Below are positions 8,311 to 17,200 of a stretch of DNA of 64,000 nucleotides, piece by piece. The position numbers and the translations under genes are program-made. The notes beneath the pieces are model-generated. The model did no database searches. It was not told the DNA's origin and saw only the letters and a program-made list of their open reading frames with translations. The stretch's first letter is position 1, and each line of letters begins with the position of its first letter. Source of the stretch: Acinetobacter piscicola (GTDB lineage Bacteria; Pseudomonadota; Gammaproteobacteria; Pseudomonadales; Moraxellaceae); NCBI RefSeq assembly GCF_015218165.1, contig NZ_CP048659.1:868001-932000 (forward strand), in the 5' to 3' direction.

Positions 8311-8892
8311 ATGAATACTGTTTTTGTTGTCCACGGCTATCGTGCAGCACCAGAAAATCATTGGTTTCCTTGGCTTGCACAGAAAATCCAATCTGTTGGG
8401 GCTACGTGTGAGATTGTTCATTTAGAAGATGCAGATGCACCGAATTACGCCGTGTGGAAAGAATGCTTACACATGCAAATTTCCCCTTTGGATGAAAATA
8501 GTATTGTGATTGCGCATAGTTTAGGTTGTTTGAGTAGTTTAGATTTTTTATCAGAAGCACTCAAAACGAAGAAAATTAAGGCAATTTTTTTAATAGCACC
8601 TTTTAAAGCATTATTACCTGCATTGCCTGAATTAAATGAATTTATTCAACAAGCCAAAATAGATGAATTTGTCATTCATACTGCAATTCAGAAACGCTTT
8701 GTATTTTTATCGAATAATGATCCTTATGTTGCTGCACAGTTGAGTATTCGTTTAGGGCAAGCGATCCATGCGCAATTGGTTGAAGTACCATCTGCTGGGC
8801 ATTTTATGCAGTACAATGGCTTTACTGAATTTCCTCAGTTATGGGACAAATTAAGCCCATTGATTGCGATACCACAGAATATAAACAAGTAA
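8311..8892 (+). CDS. RBBP9/YdeN-type alpha/beta hydrolase, upstream region split by IS982
   Basis: A 193-residue single-domain serine hydrolase. It has VVHGY near the N-terminus, the nucleophile S70 in AHSLGC, D137 in NNDPYV and H164 in SAGHF, a complete triad. The small size and the HGY/HSLG pattern fit the RBBP9/YdeN group, whose substrates are mostly unknown. Before the IS insertion the sequence would have read AAGAAG, 11 bases, ATG, a workable ribosome-binding site that is now about 1 kb away. Only the target duplication and IS end precede the ATG now, so translation is likely reduced unless the IS supplies signals. The coding sequence is undamaged. Confidence 0.82.
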   Translation: MNTVFVVHGYRAAPENHWFPWLAQKIQSVGATCEIVHLEDADAPNYAVWKECLHMQISPLDENSIVIAHSLGCLSSLDFLSEALKTKKIKAIFLIAPFKALLPALPELNEFIQQAKIDEFVIHTAIQKRFVFLSNNDPYVAAQLSIRLGQAIHAQLVEVPSAGHFMQYNGFTEFPQLWDKLSPLIAIPQNINK

Positions 8893-8981
8893 AATTCAAT
8901 CTAATATTGAAAATATCAAGATAAAAATCAGGCAGTCGAATATTTACCGCCCGAAATTTTGTATTTTAGTGATTAAAATAG

Positions 8982-9662
8982 TTATTCATTGGTTTTTTCA
9001 TAAATACTTTCAACAATATTGTTGATCTCGGTATTGTCTGTCACAAGCTGTCCTTGTTCATCCCATGCTTTTGCATTATAAGTGGGTTTATCGTCTTCAT
9101 AGGCAGCAAAACCTTCAACAGCAGGTTTGCCATTTTCATACCAAAATTTAATTTTGTATGAATGAAGGTCAGGGTCTGCGATTTCATATTCATAAGCTTG
9201 TTGCCCATTGTGATAAAAGGTTTTGGAAAGACCAACTTCCATACCTTCATTATAGTTTGCTGTGGATGCAATTTGCCCATTTTCAAAATAAGTGGTAATT
9301 GGGCCATCCGTGAAAATAATATCAAAGCTACGTAAAGCTAAAGGTTCTTTGATCCAAAAAGGAGCTGTTTGTTTTTTATGACTATTTTGATAAAAATCTT
9401 GTACTAAGAAACGTCCATCTTTGTCGCGTCCCAAAAGCTTACGGTAGTAACCATCTTTTAATGGCGTTGCTGAATAACCTGAGTCATATTCTTCACCTAA
9501 ACTGGCATCTTTATCAAAATATGCCACAATAGGTTCTTCTGTTTGCAGTTGTTGTTTAATTTCATTAGAAATAGCAGTGGAGTTATTGGTCTGTAATTGA
9601 CTACACCCTGTAATTGAAAGTCCAAGTAGGCTGATCAAAAAAAGTTGTTTGAAATTTGGCAT
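8982..9662 (-). CDS. YwqK/MORN-like lipoprotein, tandem copy 1
   Basis: A 226-residue lipoprotein. The start is set at ATG 9662 because it aligns the signal peptide (MPNFKQLFLISL, cysteine at residue 20 after SITG) with that of the neighbouring paralogue, and AAGTGA lies eight bases upstream; ATG 9665 and GTG 9674 are alternatives. The body holds short repeats of the MORN-variant type (YFENGQIAST, FYHNGQQAYEY, WYENGKPAVEG, WDEQGQLV), found in YwqK-like proteins. Function is unknown; outer-membrane or periplasmic anchoring is inferred from the lipobox. It shares long near-identical stretches with the next gene, such as GYYRKLL.RD and QNSHKKQT. Confidence 0.8.
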   Translation of the reverse strand: MPNFKQLFLISLLGLSITGCSQLQTNNSTAISNEIKQQLQTEEPIVAYFDKDASLGEEYDSGYSATPLKDGYYRKLLGRDKDGRFLVQDFYQNSHKKQTAPFWIKEPLALRSFDIIFTDGPITTYFENGQIASTANYNEGMEVGLSKTFYHNGQQAYEYEIADPDLHSYKIKFWYENGKPAVEGFAAYEDDKPTYNAKAWDEQGQLVTDNTEINNIVESIYEKTNE

Positions 9663-9740
9663 CATAAAGTTCACTTATTTTACACTTGTTATAAATATGC
9701 TTTAACAGATTAAACATAAAGCTGAGTATTCGCTGCACTG

Positions 9741-9795
9741 TTATTTTGCAGCATCATCATTGATTTTCAATATAAATTTGTAAATATGAAGCAGT
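9741..9795 (-). pseudogene. Remnant of the 3' end of coaX
   Basis: The bases 9767-9784 are identical to 10620-10637 in the 3' end of coaX (18 in a row). The match continues on both sides: TTATTTTGC at 9741 equals the coaX stop region at 10604, and (A)GCAGTA at the other edge equals the codons for its last leucines. Read on the minus strand the stub gives QIYIENQ beside QIYIEYQ of CoaX, now out of frame and interrupted. It lies between the two lipoprotein genes and shows that the duplicated unit contained the tail of coaX plus the lipoprotein gene. Confidence 0.75.
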
Positions 9796-9820
9796 ATTGT
9801 GAGGGATGGTTGGGTACACA

Positions 9821-10537
9821 TTAAAAATACGAATTTAATTTTGCCAAAATCGTGTCAATTTTTTCACTGTCTGTTACCAAGTGTCCCTTTTCATCCCAAA
9901 CCTTGCTGTCAAAAATACAGTTGTTATCCGCTGGATTTATTTTTAGATCGGCAGCGAGTTTGCCATTGTCATACCAGATTTTTTGTAAAATCAATTCATC
10001 ACTGACAATCTCTTCTGCAAAAGCAAGTTGCCCATTTTCATAGTAATACTCATTTTTTCCGACTTTTTTAAAGTCTTTATAATGATGTTTGATATGTATA
10101 TTGCCATTTTCATAATAAGCCACCATGAGTCCATCAGAAGATATACCATCAAAACTTTTTAATGCTGAGACTTCTTTGATCCAATAAGGATCGGTTTGTT
10201 TTTTATGGCTGTTTTGGAAAAAGTCTTGCACCAAGTAACGTCCATATTGATCACGATCTAACAGTTTACGATAGTAACCATTTTCTACAGGAGTGGTAGA
10301 GTAGCCCGCACCCACTGTATCTAAGTGAGTGGTATTTTCAAAATCTGATGCTTCGGCAGCTTTGGGTGAAAAATAGGCAATAATCGGTTGATCTTTTTGT
10401 TTGTGTTCGAGCGGCTGTTCCATTTTAAGAGTATTGATTTCAAGTGGTTTTTGTTGTGCCATATGGGCTGAGTTGGCACATCCGATCAGTATGATACTGA
10501 CCAAGCTCACACTGAAAAATGGTTTTAGCTGAGACAT
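9821..10537 (-). CDS. YwqK/MORN-like lipoprotein, tandem copy 2
   Basis: A 238-residue lipoprotein with a signal peptide ending in the lipobox ILIG-C20, preceded by AAGGAT at good spacing. It is a paralogue of the gene downstream: both have an IAYF segment, GYSTTPVENGYYRKLLDRD, VQDFFQNSHKKQT, WIKE..ALKSFD and then MORN-variant repeats (YYENGNIHIK, YYENGQLAFAE, WYDNGKLAADL, WDEKGHLVTD). The spacer of about 20 residues after the lipobox differs most between the copies. Function is unknown. It is 66 bases downstream of coaX on the same strand and is probably the ancestral position, because coaX is intact there. Confidence 0.8.
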   Translation of the reverse strand: MSQLKPFFSVSLVSIILIGCANSAHMAQQKPLEINTLKMEQPLEHKQKDQPIIAYFSPKAAEASDFENTTHLDTVGAGYSTTPVENGYYRKLLDRDQYGRYLVQDFFQNSHKKQTDPYWIKEVSALKSFDGISSDGLMVAYYENGNIHIKHHYKDFKKVGKNEYYYENGQLAFAEEIVSDELILQKIWYDNGKLAADLKINPADNNCIFDSKVWDEKGHLVTDSEKIDTILAKLNSYF

Positions 10538-10603
10538 GTAAATATCCTTGTTTTTTGCATTGGCTTGAGCATTAAATTTTTATTTTCTAGACATTCTATT
10601 GCT

Positions 10604-11347
10604 TTATTTTGCTTGATACTCAATATAAATTTGTAAACCTTTGAGCAGTAAATCAGCTTCAACATGAGGTGAATATTTTGCTAAAAATTGAGCAAATAAG
10701 GGGGCATCACCACCTGTTAAAATCAATTTGCGTGGGGATTGTTGTAGCACGTGCTGAATAGTACTGAGTAGACCTAAGAAAATCCCGTGATGTACAGCAT
10801 CAATGGTATTGCGTCCAGGAGAGAGTTCATTAAACGCAGCATCTGGAATTTTAATACCTTTGGTATTTTGAATCAGTGAGTCGCGTTGTAAATATAAATT
10901 TGGAACAATATAGCCGCCTAAGTGTTGTTTACCTTGTGTGAGGTCAATGGTTAAAGCAGTACCACAACTAATCACACATAAATCTTCATCTTGATTTGCC
11001 ACAGCGAGTACTTGGAGCCAACGGTCTATTCCAAGTTGTTTGGGGTCATCATAACCACATTTGAGCCCAGCATAGTCATAATGAACTTTGGCAAAATGGA
11101 TAGGGACCTCAAGAAGCTTTAAAATTTTTTCAATGCGTTGATTATTTTTTTTATCTTGAACAGAAGAGATTCCAACCCGAGTAATGGCTAAATTTTTAAA
11201 GTGTTGAATGAGACCTAAAAGTAAGTCAGCAGGAGATTGTAGATGTAACTCAGCAGCATGTTCAACGATTTGATCTGCTTCTGTGACCCAATACTTTAAA
11301 CGTGTATTGCCAATGTCTAACCAAAGTTTTTTATCGTGAGTATTCAT
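10604..11347 (-). CDS. coaX: Type III pantothenate kinase
   Basis: CoaX phosphorylates pantothenate, the first step of coenzyme A synthesis, and unlike CoaA is not inhibited by CoA. The 247 residues carry the ASKHA-fold signatures: phosphate loop [10 protein letters not shown] at 11-20, [10 protein letters not shown] in the middle, CGTALTIDL and ILTGGDA. Length is normal. The gene overlaps birA by four bases (ATGA), so both are read from one transcript. No other pantothenate kinase is in the window. The 3' end has been copied downstream as a stub between the lipoprotein genes. Confidence 0.93.
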   Translation of the reverse strand: MNTHDKKLWLDIGNTRLKYWVTEADQIVEHAAELHLQSPADLLLGLIQHFKNLAITRVGISSVQDKKNNQRIEKILKLLEVPIHFAKVHYDYAGLKCGYDDPKQLGIDRWLQVLAVANQDEDLCVISCGTALTIDLTQGKQHLGGYIVPNLYLQRDSLIQNTKGIKIPDAAFNELSPGRNTIDAVHHGIFLGLLSTIQHVLQQSPRKLILTGGDAPLFAQFLAKYSPHVEADLLLKGLQIYIEYQAK

Positions 11348-12108
11348 AGTTCACCTTGATTTGCGAGACGTAAACGTCCTTGGTAGACATTGATTAAACC
11401 TTGTGCTGTTTGTAAATGAACAGATCCATCATCACTGATACCTTTAAAAGTACCTTCGATATTGCCTTTAATTTGTTCAAAATATACATTCTTATCCATA
11501 AATGCAGCATAGTGATTGAAGCGAGCAGCAAGGTTGTAGCAGCCATGGTCAAACCATTGTCCTGCTTGATGAATAGCAAGATAAAGTTCACTGATCATTT
11601 GAATACGATTTGGAAATTCTACGCCCAACTGCACAATAGATGTGGCTTGTTGGTCAAGTTGCGCTTGTGGTAAAGGCAGTAAGTTAATCCCTACACCGAC
11701 AATGGCTTCATTGGGTGAAATGGGTTCAACTAAGATCCCGCCCCATTTCCCTTGTGAGCTATATAAATCATTTGGCCATTTGATTTGCAAATGCGGCAAA
11801 TTTTTAAGACTTGGCATTTGTAAGATATTTAACGCAATTTCTAAAGCTAAACGACCATCTATTGTTGTTTGCGTTTGTAGCAATGTGCTTAAATAAATAT
11901 TCCCAATCGGAGAAACCCACTCGCGTTGATGCTGTCCTCGACCTTGAGTCTGTATTTCACTACACACCAATACCGTTTTAATTCCTTTTAATGCGATGTC
12001 GCGTACATCATCATTGGTTGATGTAGTACTATGTTTTAACAGCAAAATTTCAGGGAGTTGCTGTGCGTTGCTCAGCAGTTCGCGTAGATGACGTGTTTCT
12101 AAGTCCAT
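11344..12108 (-). CDS. birA: Biotin--[acetyl-CoA-carboxylase] ligase, short form
   Basis: BirA activates biotin to biotinyl-AMP and attaches it to the carrier subunit of acetyl-CoA carboxylase. The 254 residues contain the catalytic domain from the start: [17 protein letters not shown] (adenylate loop), KWPNDLY with the catalytic lysine, and a C-terminal SH3-like cap. The N-terminal winged-helix DNA-binding domain of E. coli BirA (about 65 residues) is absent, so this is a group I enzyme that should not repress the biotin genes itself. It overlaps coaX by four bases; the pair is common in gammaproteobacteria. Confidence 0.93.
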   Translation of the reverse strand: MDLETRHLRELLSNAQQLPEILLLKHSTTSTNDDVRDIALKGIKTVLVCSEIQTQGRGQHQREWVSPIGNIYLSTLLQTQTTIDGRLALEIALNILQMPSLKNLPHLQIKWPNDLYSSQGKWGGILVEPISPNEAIVGVGINLLPLPQAQLDQQATSIVQLGVEFPNRIQMISELYLAIHQAGQWFDHGCYNLAARFNHYAAFMDKNVYFEQIKGNIEGTFKGISDDGSVHLQTAQGLINVYQGRLRLANQGEL

Positions 12109-12137
12109 GTTGAATAGAAGAGAATGGAAAAATATTT

Positions 12138-12947
12138 ATGGAGTTAATCATATATTTAGGGATTGGCGCAATCGCTGGTTTTGCTGCAGGGCTATTTGGT
12201 GTGGGCGGTGGTTTAATTATTGTTCCTATTCTTTATATTGTTTTTACCCAAATGGGCTATGACCCTGCGGTGATTATGCACCTTGCTTTGGGGACATCAT
12301 TGGCAACGATTATGGTGACTTCGATCAGTTCATTGATGGCGCATCATAAAAATGGTGCGGTACTTTGGAATGTTGTGAAAAATCTTGCACCTGGCTTAGT
12401 TTTAGGCTCATTTTTAGGGGCAGGCGTTGCAGGCTTACTATCGGGTGCAAATTTACAACTGATTATTGGGCTATTTGCCATTTGGGTGGCTTATAAAATG
12501 TTTAAAGGGGCAAATGTCAAAGTAGATGAAACCAAGCAATTACCTTCAAGCACCATGCAGCTTTTGGCAGGCGGTGGTATTGGTGTTGCTTCTGCAATTT
12601 TTGGTATTGGTGGGGGAAGTTTGACTGTACCGTATCTCAATAAAAATGGTGTGGTCATGCAAAAAGCTGTCGGGACTTCAGCAGCATGTGGTTTACCCAT
12701 TGCAATTGCTGGTGCACTCGGTTTTATGTTCTTTGGAGCTAAAGCGCAAATCAATGTGCCGAATACCATTGGTTTTGTGCATATTTATGCTTTTATTGGC
12801 ATTAGTATCATGAGTTTTATTACGGCAAAATTTGGTGCGAAAGTTGCACATGCGCTTTCACCAGCAATGTTGAAAAAGTGTTTTGCGGGATTGCTCACGG
12901 TGATTGGTTGTTACTTTATCTTTAAAGGTGTAATGCCATTTTTTTAA
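12138..12947 (+). CDS. TSUP-family permease (TauE/SafE)
   Basis: A 269-residue inner-membrane protein with eight or so hydrophobic segments and the two-fold internal repeat of the TauE/SafE family. GFAAGLFGVGGGLIIVPIL near the start is echoed by GVASAIFGIGGGSLTVPYL at about 150. Members export sulfite, sulfonates or other organic anions; the substrate cannot be told from sequence. It is divergent from birA with only 29 bases between the start codons, so their promoters overlap or lie in the opposite coding sequence. Confidence 0.9.
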   Translation: MELIIYLGIGAIAGFAAGLFGVGGGLIIVPILYIVFTQMGYDPAVIMHLALGTSLATIMVTSISSLMAHHKNGAVLWNVVKNLAPGLVLGSFLGAGVAGLLSGANLQLIIGLFAIWVAYKMFKGANVKVDETKQLPSSTMQLLAGGGIGVASAIFGIGGGSLTVPYLNKNGVVMQKAVGTSAACGLPIAIAGALGFMFFGAKAQINVPNTIGFVHIYAFIGISIMSFITAKFGAKVAHALSPAMLKKCFAGLLTVIGCYFIFKGVMPFF

Positions 12948-12970
12948 TAGTTATTCATGACTGAAAGTAG

Positions 12971-13153
12971 GTGAGAAGCACTGATGGCTATTATTTATTT
13001 AAGCTGAAACTTGGTGTTTTACATGAGTTTTATGAAGAAATGATTGATCATGGACATCAAAGTGATGCTGAATTCGAAACAGTTATAGGACATCTCATCT
13101 ACGATTATGAACAAAGTTTTCAAAGGTCGAACAAATTATTATTGAATTTGTGA
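12971..13153 (+). CDS. Doubtful 60-aa ORF
   Basis: Starts with GTG, has no convincing ribosome-binding site, and ends in QRSNKLLLNL. The product is charged and helical-looking with no membrane segment. I do not recognise it. It may be a real small gene, or the front part of a decayed gene whose back part is the ORF at 13157, which begins four bases after this stop codon. Confidence 0.3.
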   Translation: MRSTDGYYLFKLKLGVLHEFYEEMIDHGHQSDAEFETVIGHLIYDYEQSFQRSNKLLLNL

Positions 13154-13156
13154 TTT

Positions 13157-13318
13157 ATGCGATTGCAGAATGAAATTTTAGAAAAGTTGAATGCAGTAGA
13201 TTTTAAATTACTTTTATCGCTTTTAGAGGGTGAAGAAAGATCATCATTTTTACATGATTTATATTTAATGTATTTGATCAATCTTGAAACGAGAGATTCC
13301 TTAATTCAATGGGTTTGA
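13157..13318 (+). CDS. Doubtful 53-aa ORF following the 60-aa ORF
   Basis: ATG at 13157 to TGA at 13316-13318 gives a 53-residue, leucine- and glutamate-rich helical product (start MRLQNEILEKLNAVDFKLLL). It begins four bases after the previous ORF stops and has no clear ribosome-binding site of its own, so translational coupling or a single ancestral gene of about 115 residues are both possible. No family is recognised. Confidence 0.35.
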   Translation: MRLQNEILEKLNAVDFKLLLSLLEGEERSSFLHDLYLMYLINLETRDSLIQWV

Positions 13319-13561
13319 ATTACTTGAGGTGAGTCACAGTTGTCATCAAATGTTATTGTGCAATATCGGTAAATGACCATGCTGGTTTAAATTCATTTCC
13401 GACCAAAGGCGCTTTTTCCCAAAACAAAGTTGACCTAAAATGCATGAATATTGTCTGACAATGTCATGTTTAAAACAGGTTGAATAAGGTAAAACTAAAA
13501 TATAGACAATTGAAATTGTTAGAACCTTGTCGAAAAATAAAAAATTAAAGATAGGATTTAT

Positions 13562-14257
13562 ATGCAATTGGAAGAAGTGGATAGCCTTTCAGAGCAAATT
13601 GCCAAGCACATCAGTGAGCAAATTATCAGTGGTGAATTGGTTGAAGGTGAGCGTATACAGGAGCTACGGATCGCCAAAGAACTCGATGTCAGTCGAGGTT
13701 CTGTACGTGAAGCACTTTTGTTGCTTGAAAGAACACATCTCATCGAAATCTATCCACGTCGTGGCGCGATTGTGTCTGAAATGTCAGCGCAACAAGTTCG
13801 TGCATTATTTGACACCAGTGCCTTATTGCTTGGGCAAATCGTTTCTCGTATGAGTGAAACATGGCGTAACCATGAAGCCGAAGCAATGCAAAAAATGCTG
13901 ACTCACCTGATTGAGCAGGTGAAACAAGGCAATACTGAAAAATTCTACGATGGCATATTCCAATTTCTTTCAGAACAGCAAGATATGGTTGGAAATCCTT
14001 ATTTGATGAAGTTTTATAAAGAATTACTTCCATCTTTACGTCGAAGTTATTTTTTAACCTTAAATACTTCAAGACGCGAGCTACAAGAGGCTTTAGAACT
14101 CATAAAACTCGTGATTGATGCAATTTTAATCCGAAAATCACAACAAGCTACTTTATTTATGGAAGATTTTTGTCGACACTTGCGTAATCTCGTGTTGGAA
14201 TCGCTGGCACGTATGAAACAAATTGAACTCGCATGGGCGAGGCGATCGCGTCGCTAA
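13562..14257 (+). CDS. GntR-family (FCD type) transcriptional regulator
   Basis: A 231-residue DNA-binding protein. Residues about 8-72 form the GntR winged helix (SEQIAKHISEQIISGEL, RIQELRIAKELDVSRGSVREAL). The rest is helical and fits the FadR C-terminal ligand domain, although the metal-binding histidines typical of many FCD domains are not obvious. The effector and targets are unknown. AGGA five bases upstream supports the ATG. It precedes smc by 27 bases on the same strand and could be co-transcribed with it. A regulator in this spot does not by itself imply control of smc. Confidence 0.87.
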   Translation: MQLEEVDSLSEQIAKHISEQIISGELVEGERIQELRIAKELDVSRGSVREALLLLERTHLIEIYPRRGAIVSEMSAQQVRALFDTSALLLGQIVSRMSETWRNHEAEAMQKMLTHLIEQVKQGNTEKFYDGIFQFLSEQQDMVGNPYLMKFYKELLPSLRRSYFLTLNTSRRELQEALELIKLVIDAILIRKSQQATLFMEDFCRHLRNLVLESLARMKQIELAWARRSRR

Positions 14258-14284
14258 GAGGCGTTGCTAAGTAACTAGGACATT

Positions 14285-17200
14285 ATGCGTTTAAGCAGCT
14301 TAAAACTTTCAGGCTTTAAATCTTTTGCCGATAGTGCAACATTACAATTCAAAGCAAACCGTACTGCTGTAGTCGGACCCAATGGTTGTGGTAAATCCAA
14401 TGTGATTGATGCCATTCGTTGGGTGATGGGGGAGTCAAGTGCACGTCAATTACGCGGCGGCAGTATGCAGGATGTTATTTTTACAGGGACGAGCAAACGT
14501 AAACCTGTAGGTATGGCAAGTGTAGAGCTGCGTTTTGAAAATACCTATGGCAAACTTGGTGGTGCATATAATGCCTATTCCGAATTAGCAGTTCGTCGCC
14601 AAGTGAACCGAGATGGAAAATCAGAATATTTTCTCAATGGCACCAAGTGCCGTCGCCGTGACATTACCGATATTTTTTTAGGGACAGGTTTAGGCCCACG
14701 TTCATATGCAATCATTGAACAGGGTATGATTAACCGCTTGGTCGATGCTAAACCTGAAGAAATGCGTGTTTTTATTGAAGAAGCCGCAGGGGTTTCTCGT
14801 TACCAAGCGCGCCGTAAAGAAACACTGCAACATTTAGAACACACCACACAAAACTTAGAACGTTTAGAAGACATTTCCAGTGAATTACAAGCGCAGTTAA
14901 AAACACTGAAACGCCAGTCTGAGTCTGCTGTTCAATATAAAACTTTAGAAACACAAATTCGTACTTTAAAAGTTGAAATTTTGTCGTTCCAGTGCGAGCA
15001 AAGCTCACGCTTACAAGAACAATATTCTGTTGAAATGAATGAATTGGGCGAACATTTTAAATTGGTTCGCTCAGATATGACTACGTTGGAGCATGACCTT
15101 GCTGCGACGAGTGAATTATTCCAGCGTTTGATTCAACAGTCCTCGCCATTGCAACTTGAGTGGCAACAGGCAGAGAAAAAATTGTCTGAATTAAAGATGA
15201 CCTTAGAGCAAAAGCAAGGTTTATTCCAACAAAATTCGGACATGCTCAGACAATTAGAACAACAAAAAGTCCAAACCAAAGAACGTATTCAATTGCTTGA
15301 ACTACAACTTGATGGCTTGTTGACTCAAGTCGCTGAACAAGGTCAAACTCTACAAGCATTAGAGTCTGAAATGTTGCTGAGTCAGCAAAGTCGTGAAAGT
15401 TTAAAAGCACAGCAAGGTGAAGCACAAAAACAATTTGAGCAGATCAAAAACCAAGTTGAAAAGCAGCAACAGCAAAAAGCGCAGATGCAGGCACAGATTG
15501 AACAACTTGCGAAGAATGTCGCTCGAATTGAACAGCAAAAAGACACCTTAAAAAGCCAAGCGATTCAAATACAAAGTCAATTTCAGACTGAAGATATACA
15601 ACAACTTGAGCAAGATCAAGCAACGGCTCAAAAACAGATTGTGTTGTTGGAAAATAACATTACACAATCGAAGGTTCAGTTAGAGCAGCTGCAAGAACAG
15701 ATCAATCAGCAAAAAACGCAGATTTCGAGCTTAAAGTCTGAAGTGCAAGTATTGCAGTCAGAACAGAAAAACTTAAATCAATTGATGGCAAAAAGTGCAA
15801 TCAAAACCGATGCACATACAGTGCAATTGATGCAAGTATTAAGGTTAAATGAACATGGCAAAGCGCATGCAGCATTGGTCGAGAAGTTTTTAGCGAAATG
15901 GCTTTCTGCGCAGGTTATTGATTCAAATTCAACATTTAGCGAAAGCATAGCCCGTCAGCTGAAAGCATCAAATTCACATGATAAAATTCAACTCAATGGC
16001 TTGCCTTGTTTAGCCGATTGGATTGAATCACCACAATATTCTTTGTGGCATCAAGTCGCGATGGTCGAAAATCTTGCACAGGCTTTGAGCCTTCAAGCAC
16101 AACTCACAACGGGGCAAAGTCTACTGAGCTTGGATGGTTATCATATTGGGCAAGATTGGGTGATTGGCTTATTTTATGATGAATCGAGCCAAGCTGCGCA
16201 AGGTGCATTAAGTCATCGTATCCGATTCGAAGAAATTGAAAATCTATTGACAGATTTACAGCCTAAGTTGCTAGAAGCTGAAAGTGTCTTGCCAACCTTA
16301 ACTCAGCAAATGAGCAATATTCAAAAACAGCTTCAAGCTGATCAAGACACACTCAAAAATCAGCAAAAGTTAGTACAACAGTTTGATGTACAAATTGCCA
16401 AACAGCAAAGTACGTCACAAGCATTTGCACTGCAAAAAGTTCAGTTAAACAGTCAATTACAACAATTGGATGAGCAACTTGAAGAAGATGCAATGCAGAA
16501 AGATGACCTTGAAATCGATATACATTCGCTCTTACTCAAGCTTGAACAAAATCTTCCTGAATATAAAACGTTGCAATATAAACTCGATGAGTTAAATGAA
16601 CAGGTTGAGCAACAACAGCAACAGTTGCAACTCAAACAGCAAGATTTTGAAGGCACACGCCGTTTAGCAGAACAGAATAAGCAACAAATTGAATTGCTTG
16701 AAAAAGATTTAACATTTTCAAAAGTACAATACCAACAAATTATTGTGCAAATGGATCAGGCAAAGAAATTTGTCGAGCCGATCCAACTTGAATTACCAAG
16801 TCTACAAAGCCAATATGCTGAACAATCACAATTGACTGAAAAATTACAGAAAACGTGGGCAGACTGGCAAGTTGAGCTAAATAGTGTACAGTCTAAGCAG
16901 CAAACTTTGACGGAAATGCGTCATTTACATCAGCAAAATGATGAAAAGTTACGTACCCAGTTAGAAGAAAAGCGTTTGGCTTGGCAAGTGGCAAAATCTG
17001 ATTTGCAACATTATTCAGATCAGCTCAATGATTTAAATGCCAAAGTTAAACAAGGTTTAACTATTGATTTGCTCAGCCATCAACAGAACTTAGAACAAGC
17101 GCAACGTCGGTTTGAAAAATTAGGTGCAGTGAACTTGGCTGCTTCAGAAGAATATTTAGAAGTGTCAAAACGCCATGAAGAACTGACCCATCAGATGCAA

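Noticed and set aside
8982..10537. The paired lipoproteins as a toxin-antitoxin system
   Set aside because: YwqK-like proteins are often labelled antitoxin in databases, but no toxin is present and both genes carry lipoprotein signals; a plain duplication explains them.
13562..14257. GntR regulator as a dedicated controller of smc
   Set aside because: Adjacency alone is not evidence, and no operator was found.
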